A stretch of 64,000 nucleotides of DNA. It comes from an uncultured Paludibacter sp. Its GTDB lineage: Bacteria > Bacteroidota > Bacteroidia > Bacteroidales > Paludibacteraceae. Position 1 is the stretch's first letter, and the number at the start of each line of letters is the position of its first letter. This document shows positions 44,852 to 54,345 of the stretch, in pieces. The notes beneath the pieces are model-generated. The model was not told where the DNA came from. It did no database searches and saw nothing but the letters and a program-made list of their open reading frames with translations. The position numbers and the translations under genes are program-made. Where the stretch lies: positions 1-64,000 of the forward strand of contig CALCBD010000031.1 in assembly GCA_937897985.1 (NCBI GenBank). Reading direction: 5' to 3'.

Positions 44852-46084
44852 CTACTCCAATGCCTGTTTAAAATCAGTGATTAAGTCGGTTACATCTTCG
44901 AGACCAACCGAAATGCGGATTGTGTTTTCACTGACATTCATCAGTTGTTTCAATTCGGAGCTGAATGATCCGAATATAGTTGATGCAGGATGAATGGCAA
45001 GCGTTTTATTATCAAAAAGATTAGTGGCGCGTTTGATAAGTTTAAGCCGGTTCATGAAACTGAAGCAGGCTTCGCGGGATGCCAGGTCGAAAGTAAACAT
45101 TGCGCCTGGATTTTCGCCGAATTGTCGGGCGCTGATTTCGTAGTATTTATTGTCGGGTAAACCGGTATAATTGACTGAAACCACACCTTCGAGTTGCTTA
45201 ACCAATTGTACTAATTCCCTGCAGTTACGGGTTGCTTTGTCATAACGCAACGAAAGGGTTTCCAAACCAAGAGTTTGCATGTAGGCAACCTGAGGCGTCA
45301 TATAAGCACCCAGATTACGATGAATCTCTTTTCGAAGCTTGGTTGTAAATGTAGCCTTGCCGAAGTTCTCAGCCATCGAACTTAGTTTAGGCGAAAGTGT
45401 CCAGTCGAATTTTCCATAGTCGATAATCAATCCTCCGAGGCTTGTGGCACCACCTGAAATGTATTTCGTACTCGATACAATTTCGATGTCGATACCGGCC
45501 TTTCCTGCGTTAAAAGCACAGAACGGTATTATTGTGGTATCGGCAATGATGACTGTGTTTTTTGAATGGGCTAAGTTTGTAATTGAACTTAAATCAACAA
45601 CTTCCATTTGTGGGTTGGTGATAATTTCAAAAAAGACAGCACAGGTGTTACTGTCTATCTGCGATTCAACTTCGCTCAGGTCGGTGAGGTCGCAAAAACG
45701 GGTTTCGACTCCGAAAGCTTCAAGTGTTGAAGCAAGAAATGAGTAAGTGTTCCCGAATAAATGACGTGAGGTTACAATGTTACCGCCTGTACGGGCTACT
45801 GTCATTAAAGCATTTGAAATGGCTGCCATACCTGAGTTCAGTGCAGTTACACTAAATGCGCCGGTGACCGCCTTTATTCTGTCTTCAAAGTACTGAACTG
45901 TGGGGTTTGTAATACGGGAATAAGCAAACTCAGCACTTTTACCGGTAAATGCAGATTCCATTTGTTCGGCAGATTCAAATTCGAATGCTGCCGAATTGTA
46001 AACAGGCATACTTAAAGCATTGTAAGCATCGGGCTGTTGGTAGTCGGTATGTAATAATCTGGTGTTGAACGATGTTTTGCTCAT
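44852..46084 (-). CDS. Cys/Met-metabolism PLP enzyme, O-acetylhomoserine sulfhydrylase-like
   Basis: 410 aa. PLP-dependent trans-sulfuration family: YSRITNPTVQYFEDRIKAVTGA, ALNSGMAAI, pyridoxal Lys207 in SSTKYISGGATSLGG, and C-terminal HPASTIFGSFSSELKQLMNVSENTIRISVGLED. Length and the NPTV-Q motif suit MetY-type enzymes, which make homocysteine from O-acetylhomoserine and sulfide. Cystathionine gamma-synthase or lyase activity cannot be excluded. Next upstream gene is pheT with a 43-base gap, so co-transcription is possible. Confidence 0.85.
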   Translation of the reverse strand: MSKTSFNTRLLHTDYQQPDAYNALSMPVYNSAAFEFESAEQMESAFTGKSAEFAYSRITNPTVQYFEDRIKAVTGAFSVTALNSGMAAISNALMTVARTGGNIVTSRHLFGNTYSFLASTLEAFGVETRFCDLTDLSEVESQIDSNTCAVFFEIITNPQMEVVDLSSITNLAHSKNTVIIADTTIIPFCAFNAGKAGIDIEIVSSTKYISGGATSLGGLIIDYGKFDWTLSPKLSSMAENFGKATFTTKLRKEIHRNLGAYMTPQVAYMQTLGLETLSLRYDKATRNCRELVQLVKQLEGVVSVNYTGLPDNKYYEISARQFGENPGAMFTFDLASREACFSFMNRLKLIKRATNLFDNKTLAIHPASTIFGSFSSELKQLMNVSENTIRISVGLEDVTDLITDFKQALE

Positions 46085-46127
46085 TTCTGTAATCTGAAAT
46101 CAAAGAGTTGATTTCAAGTTTATTCGG

Positions 46128-48587
46128 TTATCTTAATATTGCTCCGAGTTTAGCCTCAAAGCCGGATAGAAGTTTTTTCATTATTGCGTCAATCTGATTG
46201 TCGGTCAGCGTTTTAGTTTCGTCCTGCAGAATGAAGCTTACAGCATACGATTTTTTGCCCGCTTCAATGTTTTTACCTTCATAAACATCGAAGAGATTTA
46301 CTTTTTTCAGAATTTTACGTTCTGATTCGAATGCAATTTTTTCGATATCGGCAAATTTTACCTGTTTGTCCAGCAGTAAAGCCAGATCGCGTTTTACTTC
46401 AGGAAATTTTGAAATTTCGGAATACTGAACCTTGCTGTTCATTACTTCTTTTATCAGTATACTCCAGTTGATATCTGCGAAATAAACCTCCTGATCGATG
46501 TCGGTTTTTTTGCATATTTTCGGATGAACAGTCCCGTAAACCACTAATTTTTCAGCTTTCGGATTATAAATGGCAAGTGCTTCGCTGAATAAATCGTCGG
46601 TATAATCACTGACTATTAGTTTGCTGATATTTACACCGGATCTGCGAAGAATATTTTCGATGTATGCTTTCAGTTCGAATATACTTGTTTTTTGTTCGGG
46701 CAACGTCCACGATTGTGCATGTTTATTGCCGGTAAGCCACATGCCGAGGTGATAATCTTCGGAATATGCTGAAAGTACTTCACCCTCCTTTTTATTTCCG
46801 GCATTGAAGTAATAACAATTCCCGAATTCGTAAAACTTTAAGTCGGCATTCTTACGGTTAATATTTCTGTTGATATTTTCAAGTCCGCCAAAAAGCAAGG
46901 TTTGTCTCATTACACTCAGGTCAGAGCTGAGCGAGTTGATAATTTTTACACTGTTTTCAGCTTTGAATGAATTCAGATCAGTGTAGTAGCTGCCTTTTGT
47001 AAGCGAATTGTTAAGTATTTCATTGAATCCCTGTGCTGTAAGCTGTTCGGCAATGATATTCTGAAGTTTGTGACTGTCGGGTTTTGAACTGTAACTGATA
47101 TTCGACATCAGTTTTTCGCCAATTTCCACGTTGTTATAACCGTAAATTCTCAGAATGTCTTCAATGACATCAACATCGCGCTGTACATCCACTCTGTAGG
47201 GCGGAACCAGTAATTTATATCCTTCATCGCTCCGATTTATAATCTTCATTTCCAGCGCATTCAAAATGATTTCAATGTTTTCTCTGCCAATTTCTTTGCC
47301 AATCAGCGAGTTAATTTTGTGAACTGAAATTTCGACTTCGAATGGTTTCACTTCTTTAGGATAAACATCAACAATTTGGCTCGAAATTTCACCTCCTGCC
47401 ACTTCCTGTATTAATAATGCACATCTTTTCAGTACATAAATCGTGTTTGAAGGATCGCATCCACGTTCAAACCGAAATGAAGCATCTGTATTTAGTCCGT
47501 GCCTGCGGGCTGTTTTCCTTATAAAAACCGGATTGAAATATGCGCTCTCAAGGAAAACATTTTTGGTTTTCTCAGTAACACCTGAATCTTTACCACCGAA
47601 GACTCCACCGATACACATTGGTTCTTCGGTGTCGCAAATCATTAAATCGTTGGCATTTAGCTTTCGCTCTGTTCCATCGAGTGAAATGAAAGGTGTTCCG
47701 TCGGGCATGCATTTCACGTGTACCTGTTGGCCTTTAATCTGGTCGGCATCAAAAGCATGCAGCGGTTGTCCGGTTTCGTGTAATACGAAATTTGTGATAT
47801 CTACAATATTATTGATTGGTCGGAGTCCGATTATTTGTAAGGAATTTTTCAGCCATTCAGGCGATTCTTTTACTTCGACGCCCGAAATGGTAAGTGCCGA
47901 ATAGCGCGGACAGGCTTCGGTATTCTCAACAATTACAGGAATAGTCAGGTTTGTATTCTGTACTTTAAATTCTTCTACCGAAGGTTTGCTCAGTTTTACA
48001 GCTTTATCCTTCAGTGCAAAATAAGCAGACAAATCGCGCGCAACTCCGTAATGTGAAGCTGCGTCAATTCTGTTGGGAGTAATATCAACTTCAAGCAAAT
48101 AGTCGCTTTTAATTCCGTAATAATCTTTTGCCAATGTGCCAGCGACAGCATTGTCAGGTAATACGATTATCCCGTCATGGCTGTTTCCGATTCCTATTTC
48201 ATCTTCGGCACATATCATTCCGCATGATTCCACACCACGTATTTTTGAACGTTTTATCGTGAAACTATCATCGCCTGAATATAGTTTGGTGCCGATAGTC
48301 GCAACCACAACCTTCTGACCGGCAGCAACATTCGGAGCACCGCATACAATTTGTTGAACATCATTATTTCCGAGGTTTACCTGAGTTACGTGTAAATGGT
48401 CCGAGTTTTCGTGTGCAACGCAGGATAATACTTCTCCTATCACTAATCCTTCCAAACCGCCTTTAATTGTTTGTACTTCTTCTACTCCGCCTACTTCAAG
48501 TCCGATCGATGTGAGTGCTTTTGATAATTCTTCGGGAGTGATATCGGTATTAATATATTTTTTTAACCAGTTATAAGAAATGTTCAT
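46128..48587 (-). CDS. pheT: Phenylalanine-tRNA ligase beta subunit
   Basis: 819 aa, full length. MNISYNWLKKYI start, EMAP-like tRNA-binding domain (about 40-155), B3/B4 editing domain (about 215-395), B5 (about 405-480), catalytic-like core, and C-terminal FDX-ACB domain (about 725-819, SKFPEVKRDLALLLDKQVKF). Forms alpha2-beta2 with PheS, which is not in the window, so pheS is separate here, unlike the common pheST pair. Confidence 0.96.
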   Translation of the reverse strand: MNISYNWLKKYINTDITPEELSKALTSIGLEVGGVEEVQTIKGGLEGLVIGEVLSCVAHENSDHLHVTQVNLGNNDVQQIVCGAPNVAAGQKVVVATIGTKLYSGDDSFTIKRSKIRGVESCGMICAEDEIGIGNSHDGIIVLPDNAVAGTLAKDYYGIKSDYLLEVDITPNRIDAASHYGVARDLSAYFALKDKAVKLSKPSVEEFKVQNTNLTIPVIVENTEACPRYSALTISGVEVKESPEWLKNSLQIIGLRPINNIVDITNFVLHETGQPLHAFDADQIKGQQVHVKCMPDGTPFISLDGTERKLNANDLMICDTEEPMCIGGVFGGKDSGVTEKTKNVFLESAYFNPVFIRKTARRHGLNTDASFRFERGCDPSNTIYVLKRCALLIQEVAGGEISSQIVDVYPKEVKPFEVEISVHKINSLIGKEIGRENIEIILNALEMKIINRSDEGYKLLVPPYRVDVQRDVDVIEDILRIYGYNNVEIGEKLMSNISYSSKPDSHKLQNIIAEQLTAQGFNEILNNSLTKGSYYTDLNSFKAENSVKIINSLSSDLSVMRQTLLFGGLENINRNINRKNADLKFYEFGNCYYFNAGNKKEGEVLSAYSEDYHLGMWLTGNKHAQSWTLPEQKTSIFELKAYIENILRRSGVNISKLIVSDYTDDLFSEALAIYNPKAEKLVVYGTVHPKICKKTDIDQEVYFADINWSILIKEVMNSKVQYSEISKFPEVKRDLALLLDKQVKFADIEKIAFESERKILKKVNLFDVYEGKNIEAGKKSYAVSFILQDETKTLTDNQIDAIMKKLLSGFEAKLGAILR

Positions 48588-48658
48588 GTGCTCAATTATT
48601 TAATTATCAGTTGATATTTTTATAATTACGTTAATTATTTTTGTTTTGAAACAGACCA

Positions 48659-48666
48659 CAAAGATA
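48659..48666 (-). promoter_or_regulatory. -7 element (TAtcTTTG) of pheT
   Basis: Minus-strand TATCTTTG 72 bases upstream of the start codon. -33 weak. Confidence 0.45.
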
Positions 48667-48816
48667 GGAATTTTTTGTTGAAACGGTTTAAATAACTTAC
48701 AAGAATTGACTTTTTTAGCCGGTGTTACACTTTGTACTTCACTATTAAAAAAACTAAAAACAAAAATCTAATTGAAAATAAATGCACATATTCTTCCTGA
48801 TTGTGTAGAATTTGAA

Positions 48817-48824
48817 TATATTTG
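48817..48824 (+). promoter_or_regulatory. -7 element (TAtaTTTG) of the acyl-CoA ligase gene
   Basis: TATATTTG, 35 bases before the ATG at 48859. A good -33 at the usual spacing is not present. Confidence 0.5.
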
Positions 48825-48858
48825 TATTGATTTTTAATAAAACCAAAGTACACACAAA

Positions 48859-50577
48859 ATGATACAGGAAAATTTTATCCGGTTATTTGAGGATTCTTTC
48901 CGCAATAACTGGGATCTGCCGGGTTTCAGCAATTATGGTGAAGAGCTGACACTTACTTATTCTGACATAGCTAAAAAAGTTGCACGCCTTCACATTCTTT
49001 TCGACCAGTGTCAAATCGGGAAGAATGACAAAATTGCCCTGGTGGGACGTAATAATGCCAACTGGGCGCTGGTATATCTGGCCACGGTGACCTATGGTGC
49101 TGTTATAGTCCCTATTTTACAGGATTTTAATCCCAACGATATCCATCACATTACCAATCATTCCGAATCAAAATTGCTGTTTACGGGTGATAATATCTGG
49201 GAAAATCTGGAAGAGGAAAAACTCACCACTGTAAAAGCCGTTTTTTCACTGACACAATTCAACTGTATCACTTTGCTCAATAAAGAAGTAAAACCCGAAG
49301 TTGAAGAGAATCAGGTGGTTGAAATGCTTGTTTTGAAATACCTGCAACCAGACTATATCAACAGCCTTTTTCATGCCAAATATCCGCATGGTTTCTATCG
49401 CGATCATGTTCGTTATGTCGATAAACCCAATACCGAAATCGTTTCAATCAATTATACTTCGGGTACAACAGGCTTCAGCAAAGGGGTAATGACAAGCGGA
49501 AATGCATTGGCCGGAAACATTACTTTCGGCTTTAAAACCAAACTGGTCGGTCCCGAGTATCGGATTGTTTCTTTTTTGCCACTGGCTCATGCCTATGGAT
49601 GCGCCTTCGACTTTCTTACGCCGGTTTGTTCGGGAAGTCATATTTATTTCATTGGTAAAACCCCATCGCCCAAAATATTGCTGAATGCATTTGCAGAGGT
49701 CAAACCGAGTGTTATTTTCTGCGTACCGCTGATCATCGAAAAGATATATAAAAAGCAAATCCAGCCCATGCTCTCAAAACCGTCGATGCGATGGGTGTTG
49801 AGTATTCCGTTTCTGGATCAGACTATACTTGCTCAAATCCGTAAAAAACTTATCGATTCGTTCGGTGGTGAATTTTCGGAAATTGTGGTGGGAGGAGCTC
49901 CAATGAATGCTGAAGTGGAAGAGTTTTTTCACAAAATTAAATTTCCTTTTACCATAGGTTACGGAATGACAGAGTGTGCTCCTCTGATCAGTTATTCAAA
50001 TACTAAAGATTTCATTCCGAAATCGGCAGGCAAAATCCTCGATACAATGGAGGTGAAAATTATTCAACCCGATCCGGCTACCGGGATTGGCGAGATTTGT
50101 GTCAGGGGTGAAAATGTGATGTCGGGATATTATCGGAATCCGGATGCAACTGCTGATATCATTGATGCTGAAGGCTGGTTGCATTCAGGCGATTTGGGAA
50201 CCGTCGACAGTGAAGGTAATATCTTTATCAGAGGCCGCAATAAAACCATGATACTCGGAGCAAGCGGTCAAAATATCTTCCCTGAGGAAATTGAGGCCCG
50301 TCTAAATAATATGCCTTATGTGATGGAAAGTCTGGTCATCGAAAGTAAGGGCAAACTTATAGCGCTTGTTTGCCCGGATTATGATGCAGTCGACTCCGGG
50401 CATATTGATCAGCAACAGCTCGAAGTGCTCATGGAAGAAAACAGAAAAAGCCTGAATTCTATAGTTGCTTCGTACGAAACCATCAGCAGAATACAGCTTT
50501 ATCCCCATGAATTTGAAAAAACTCCCAAAAAGAGCATAAAACGCTACTTGTATTCGGCCGGATTCCAGGAAGGATAA
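48859..50577 (+). CDS. AMP-binding long-chain acyl-CoA ligase
   Basis: 572 aa, soluble or peripheral. ANL-superfamily adenylating enzyme: P-loop INYTSGTTGFSKGVM, GYGMTECAPLISYSN, GWLHSGDLGTVDSEGNIFIRGRNKTMI, and the C-terminal catalytic Lys in KTPKKSIKRYLY. Best fit is fatty acyl-CoA synthetase (activation of fatty acids with ATP and CoA). An acyl-ACP synthetase is the main alternative. No neighbouring beta-oxidation genes, so a role in membrane-lipid recycling is as likely as catabolism. Confidence 0.9.
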   Translation: MIQENFIRLFEDSFRNNWDLPGFSNYGEELTLTYSDIAKKVARLHILFDQCQIGKNDKIALVGRNNANWALVYLATVTYGAVIVPILQDFNPNDIHHITNHSESKLLFTGDNIWENLEEEKLTTVKAVFSLTQFNCITLLNKEVKPEVEENQVVEMLVLKYLQPDYINSLFHAKYPHGFYRDHVRYVDKPNTEIVSINYTSGTTGFSKGVMTSGNALAGNITFGFKTKLVGPEYRIVSFLPLAHAYGCAFDFLTPVCSGSHIYFIGKTPSPKILLNAFAEVKPSVIFCVPLIIEKIYKKQIQPMLSKPSMRWVLSIPFLDQTILAQIRKKLIDSFGGEFSEIVVGGAPMNAEVEEFFHKIKFPFTIGYGMTECAPLISYSNTKDFIPKSAGKILDTMEVKIIQPDPATGIGEICVRGENVMSGYYRNPDATADIIDAEGWLHSGDLGTVDSEGNIFIRGRNKTMILGASGQNIFPEEIEARLNNMPYVMESLVIESKGKLIALVCPDYDAVDSGHIDQQQLEVLMEENRKSLNSIVASYETISRIQLYPHEFEKTPKKSIKRYLYSAGFQEG

Positions 50578-50673
50578 TGCCTGAAAATCAGACGCGTATA
50601 TTTTTTTGAAGTTGTAATCAAAAAAAAATTAAAAATATTTGACAAATAGTAAACAAGATAACGAAATTTGATG

Positions 50674-50681
50674 TAATTTTG
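50674..50681 (+). promoter_or_regulatory. -7 element (TAatTTTG) of mini-lipoprotein copy 1
   Basis: Exact consensus 56 bases upstream of the ATG. The following leader (gattttgaattgcaaaat...) is repeated almost unchanged before copy 2. Confidence 0.6.
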
Positions 50682-50736
50682 CAGCGATTTTGAATTGCAA
50701 AATAAAACATGTTAAATTTTTAAAGATTTTAAAGAA

Positions 50737-50898
50737 ATGAAAAAGGTATTTTTATTTTTTGCTGTAGTTATCGCTTTCGCATCTTGCGCTCCTAAAGCAA
50801 CTCAGGAAGCTGCTCCTGCTCAGGACACTGCTGTAGTAGTTGATACTGTTGCTGCTGTTGACACTGCTGCTGTTGATACTGCTGCTGTTGCTAAGTAA
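50737..50898 (+). CDS. 53-aa lipoprotein, tandem copy 1
   Basis: Too short for usual ORF cut-offs. The product has a signal peptide MKKVFLFFAVVIAFASC with lipobox FASC (Cys17). A 36-residue hydrophilic mature part follows, rich in Ala, Val, Asp and Thr, with DTAAVDTAAV repeats ending in Lys. It has its own -7 element and terminator. The second copy, 264 bases on, encodes nearly the same protein with many silent changes, which shows selection on protein sequence and so that the gene is real. The function is unknown. By size and composition it may be an abundant envelope lipoprotein, but that is inference. Confidence 0.88.
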   Translation: MKKVFLFFAVVIAFASCAPKATQEAAPAQDTAVVVDTVAAVDTAAVDTAAVAK

Positions 50899-50927
50899 TC
50901 ATAACTACGTAAAATATTTACGTATGG

Positions 50928-50963
50928 TGTCGGTTGGATGAAATTCCTACCGACATTTTTTTT
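50928..50963 (+). terminator. Terminator of mini-lipoprotein copy 1
   Basis: 10-bp stem with one mismatch (50928-50937 with 50946-50955) followed by eight T. Confidence 0.8.
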
Positions 50964-51100
50964 GCGTTAAAATTTTTGTAATATCAATAAAATCAACAAT
51001 TTAATTGAATTTTAAGGTTTCAAAAAATAAAATCATAACGCTAACGCAAAAAAAAATTAAAAAAAAATGATATTTATTAATGTAATATCGAAAAATGTTG

Positions 51101-51108
51101 TAATTTTG
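51101..51108 (+). promoter_or_regulatory. -7 element (TAatTTTG) of mini-lipoprotein copy 2
   Basis: Same element and spacing as in copy 1, inside a conserved duplicated leader. Confidence 0.6.
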
Positions 51109-51162
51109 TCCCGATTTTGAATTACAAAATGTAACATGTTAAATTTTAAAGATTAAAAGAAA

Positions 51163-51321
51163 ATGAAAAAAGTATTTTTATTTTTCGTTGTAGCTATCGC
51201 ATTCGCTTCATGTGCACCTAAAGCAACTCAGGAAGCTGCTCCTGCTCAGGATTCTGCAGTAGTTGTAGATACAGTAGCAGCAGTTGATACTGCAGCTGTT
51301 GACACTGCAGTGGCTAAATAA
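51163..51321 (+). CDS. 52-aa lipoprotein, tandem copy 2
   Basis: Paralogue of the gene at 50737: signal peptide MKKVFLFFVVAIAFASC (lipobox Cys17) and mature CAPKATQEAAPAQDSAVVVD...DTAVAK. It differs from copy 1 by A9V, V11A, T31S and loss of one residue near the end. In the tail the codons differ systematically (gca/gta in place of gct/gtt) while the amino acids stay the same. Own -7 element and a strong terminator. Function unknown. Coding status is supported by the silent-site divergence. Confidence 0.88.
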   Translation: MKKVFLFFVVAIAFASCAPKATQEAAPAQDSAVVVDTVAAVDTAAVDTAVAK

Positions 51322-51356
51322 TTGAGAAGATCTCAAAAAAAATGCTAAAGCATTGT

Positions 51357-51387
51357 AAGTCCGTTAATTTATTAACGGACTTTTTGT
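51357..51387 (+). terminator. Terminator of mini-lipoprotein copy 2
   Basis: Perfect 11-bp stem (51357-51367 with 51372-51382), 4-base loop, T-rich tail. Confidence 0.85.
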
Positions 51388-51394
51388 TTTTTAA

Positions 51395-51427
51395 TTGATG
51401 ACATTTAAAGCTTTTTTTGTACTTTTG
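51395..51427 (+). promoter_or_regulatory. Promoter of the hisG-lptC operon
   Basis: TTG at 51395, 22-base spacer, TActTTTG at 51420-51427. Transcription should begin near 51434, which rules out the upstream in-frame start codons and supports ATG 51452. Confidence 0.6.
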
Positions 51428-51451
51428 CACTCTTATTTATTCCCAGATATA

Positions 51452-52303
51452 ATGTTACGAATAGCAGTACAGGCAAAAGGGCGGCTTTATGAAGATACAA
51501 TGAAGCTTTTGTCCGAAACAGATATCAAGCTGGAATCGGGCAAAAGATTGTTATTGTTGCCCGCCCGCAACTTCCCGCTCGAAGTTTTATTCCTCAGAGA
51601 TGATGATATTCCTCAGTCGGTAGCCGATGGAGTGGCCGATATTGGTGTGGTCGGTGAAAATGAATATGCCGAAAAGAAAAAAAATGTAGTTATTACCAAA
51701 AGATTGGGTTTCAGTAAATGCAGACTTTCGCTTGCCATCCCCAAAGAACTCGAATATAATGATATTTCGTGGTTCAACGGAAAAGTAATTGCAACATCAT
51801 ATCCTGTAATTTTAAATGATTTTTTAATTAAAAATAATTTAAAAGCTGAAATACATGTAATCACAGGATCGGTGGAAGTTGCCCCGGGAATCGGACTTTC
51901 AGATGCAATTTTCGACATAGTCAGTTCAGGTAGTACTTTGATTACCAATCATCTCAAAGAAGTAGAGGTGGTTATGAAATCGGAAGCTCTGCTGATTCAG
52001 CATCCGCAACTTTCTGACGAAAAACAGGACATATTAAATGAATTCCTCTTCAGGGTTGAATCAGTTCAGATGGCTGAGGACAAAAAATATGTGTTGATGA
52101 ACGTTCCTGTCGAAAATATCGAAAAAATTATTGAAGTTTTACCCGGTATGAAGAGTCCTACAATTATGCCTTTAGCCAAAGAAGGCTGGAATTCATTACA
52201 TGCCGTCATTGACGAAAGAAGATTCTGGGATATTATCGGTAAACTGAAAGCTCTCGGTGCGGAAGGAATTCTTGTAATTCCAATCGAAAAAATGATTTTG
52301 TAA
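51452..52303 (+). CDS. hisG: ATP phosphoribosyltransferase (long form)
   Basis: 283 aa from ATG 51452 (MLRIAVQAKGRLYEDTMKLL), where the family begins; longer readings start before the predicted transcript start. First step of histidine synthesis from PRPP and ATP. ADIGVVGENEYAEK and DIVSSGSTLITNHLKEVE (PRPP loop) are visible, plus the C-terminal ACT-like domain (GMKSPTIMPLAKEGWNSLHAV) of the long, histidine-inhibited form. No other his gene follows. Instead coaX is 29 bases downstream. Confidence 0.93.
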   Translation: MLRIAVQAKGRLYEDTMKLLSETDIKLESGKRLLLLPARNFPLEVLFLRDDDIPQSVADGVADIGVVGENEYAEKKKNVVITKRLGFSKCRLSLAIPKELEYNDISWFNGKVIATSYPVILNDFLIKNNLKAEIHVITGSVEVAPGIGLSDAIFDIVSSGSTLITNHLKEVEVVMKSEALLIQHPQLSDEKQDILNEFLFRVESVQMAEDKKYVLMNVPVENIEKIIEVLPGMKSPTIMPLAKEGWNSLHAVIDERRFWDIIGKLKALGAEGILVIPIEKMIL

Positions 52304-52332
52304 CATTTAATTCCGAAAACAGTTTTCTTTCT

Positions 52333-53085
52333 ATGTCAGCGAATGCTAATCCGACTTATCAGCTTTGCATCGATCAGGGCAATTCGAATACAAAAATTGC
52401 CGTTTTCGAAGCTGATCACCTGATGGAGTATGAAGCATTTAAAGATTTTACAGTTCAGGTTATTCGTGATATTCTGCAACGCTTTCCGGTAGATGCGTGT
52501 ATAATTTCGAGTGTGGCTGATTTAAATGCTGAAATCATTCACTTTCTCGAACAGAAAATCGGGTATGTTATCGTTTTGGATGATAAGACATTAATCCCTT
52601 TTGAAAACAGATATAGCACACCCGCTACATTAGGTAAAGACAGAATTGCTGCTATTGCAGGTGCAATCTATCTGAAACCGGGAGCCGATTTACTCGTCAT
52701 TGATGCCGGGACAGCCATAACCTATGATTTTGTTGATTCAAAAGGTATTTTTCACGGAGGAAATATAGCTCCGGGTCTGGAAATGAGGTTAAGGGCACTG
52801 AATGAATATACCAGTAAGTTGCCTCTGGTTGAGGCTGAAGCAGATGTACCCTTTTTAGGGACTGATACAAAAACTGCCATACTCTCGGGTGTCGTTAATG
52901 GTATTGTTTTCGAAATAAATGGATATTTTGATCGTTTAAAGTTTAAATATCCTGAACTTTCAATTTATTTAACAGGTGGTAGCACTTTTTACTTTTATTC
53001 AAAGCTAAAAAATCCCATCTTTGCAGAAAAATATTTAGTATTAATCGGGCTAAACCGTATTCTTCTATTCAATGTTCAAAAATAA
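52333..53085 (+). CDS. coaX: Type III pantothenate kinase
   Basis: 250 aa. Acetate-kinase/Hsp70 fold: CIDQGNSNTKIAVFE (phosphate-1), TLGKDRIAAIAGAIYL, LLVIDAGTAITYDFV (phosphate-2) and GGNIAPGLEMRLRALNEYTSKLP. Starts coenzyme A synthesis from pantothenate. Cytoplasmic. The stop overlaps the start of the next gene by 14 bases, so translation is probably coupled. Confidence 0.93.
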   Translation: MSANANPTYQLCIDQGNSNTKIAVFEADHLMEYEAFKDFTVQVIRDILQRFPVDACIISSVADLNAEIIHFLEQKIGYVIVLDDKTLIPFENRYSTPATLGKDRIAAIAGAIYLKPGADLLVIDAGTAITYDFVDSKGIFHGGNIAPGLEMRLRALNEYTSKLPLVEAEADVPFLGTDTKTAILSGVVNGIVFEINGYFDRLKFKYPELSIYLTGGSTFYFYSKLKNPIFAEKYLVLIGLNRILLFNVQK

Positions 53086-54325
53086 ATTATTTCTTTTCGG
53101 ATTTTTTTTCATTCTGGTAGGTCAGTTTGCTATAAGTCAGAATAATACTAATTCGCCTTATACCCGTTTTGGATATGGTGATATAAGTGATACAAATTCA
53201 GGTGAACAACGCGGAATGGGCGGAGTGGCAATCGGAGATCGTTCGAAAATCGGAATAAATTCAGTAAATCCGGCCTCGTACAACTCTGTCGACAGCATGA
53301 CTTTCAAATTTGATGCAGGGGCTTCTTCATTATTCTCAAGATTTTCTGAAACTGCAGGTAAAACCAATAAACTGAATGCCAACCTCGAATATCTTACCAT
53401 GCAGTTCCCTCTTTGGAAAAATGTTGGTTTCAGTGCCGGGTTGTTACCTTTTTCTTTTTCCGGTTATAACTTTTATTCCGCTTCAAATCTGCCTTACGAG
53501 TTGTACCCCGACACTGTAACTGCCACACAGTATTTCAGTGGAAATGGTGGTCTGAATCAGGTTTACGGTGGTTTGTCTGTCGAATTGTTTAAACATATCT
53601 CATTGGGTATCAATACATATTATATGTTTGGTAGTGCTATTAATTCGCGACAGTTAAGTTTTAGTAATACCACTGACTTCTATTCTTCCTATCAGCGTGA
53701 TTCAATTACAGTAAGTAGCTTTCGCTTTCGCTACGGACTACAGTTTTATAACACATTCTCGTCGAAACACGACATTACCCTGGGCCTGATTTACGAAGCA
53801 AAAAGGAAACTCAGTGCTGATTATTCGGAAATGACAGGTAGTGTCGATCAACAAAAAACTCCTTATCAATCTGTACATTCTGAATTTGAAATGCCCGAAA
53901 TGCTGGGCTTCGGATTGAACTATATATATAACAAACAATTTACATTCGGCGTCGATTACAGTATGCAGAAATGGAGTGACGCTAAATTTATGGGTGTTGC
54001 CGATACACTTGCCAATCGCTCGAAACTGTCTGTAGGAGCTGAAATTATCCCACAACCCAGAGGACGAAAATATTCAGATTTAATTCGTTACAGAGCAGGA
54101 TTTAACATCAGTAGCCCGTATTACAAGATTGCCGGGGTGGAACAGCCTAAAAATTTTGGTATAACATTTGGAGTCGGCCTTCCATTGAAAACAAGTCTTT
54201 CGATGATCAATGCCAGTATAGAGTATGGCAAAATCGGTTCGTCCGGTTTACTCCGCGAAGATTATTTTAAATTTACATTAAATGCATTGTTTAACGAGAA
54301 TTGGTTCTTTAAACGAAAATTATAA
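53072..54325 (+). CDS. Outer-membrane beta-barrel protein, unknown
   Basis: 417 aa. Signal peptide (1-22, ending FAIS-Q), then NTNSPYTRFGYGDI, GEQRGMGGVAIG..S and INSVNPASY, a start I associate with FadL/PorV-like barrels of Bacteroidota. Alternating beta-strand pattern to the terminal ENWFFKRKL. The gene overlaps coaX and is followed by the TPR and lptC genes, which suggests an envelope-assembly context. Exact role unknown. Confidence 0.75.
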   Translation: MFKNKLFLFGFFFILVGQFAISQNNTNSPYTRFGYGDISDTNSGEQRGMGGVAIGDRSKIGINSVNPASYNSVDSMTFKFDAGASSLFSRFSETAGKTNKLNANLEYLTMQFPLWKNVGFSAGLLPFSFSGYNFYSASNLPYELYPDTVTATQYFSGNGGLNQVYGGLSVELFKHISLGINTYYMFGSAINSRQLSFSNTTDFYSSYQRDSITVSSFRFRYGLQFYNTFSSKHDITLGLIYEAKRKLSADYSEMTGSVDQQKTPYQSVHSEFEMPEMLGFGLNYIYNKQFTFGVDYSMQKWSDAKFMGVADTLANRSKLSVGAEIIPQPRGRKYSDLIRYRAGFNISSPYYKIAGVEQPKNFGITFGVGLPLKTSLSMINASIEYGKIGSSGLLREDYFKFTLNALFNENWFFKRKL

Positions 54326-54345
54326 TAAATTCAATATTAACAAAT

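Noticed and set aside
51395..51451. Longer hisG start (19 extra residues)
   Set aside because: It would begin within the promoter, before the predicted transcript start, and the extra residues are not family-like.
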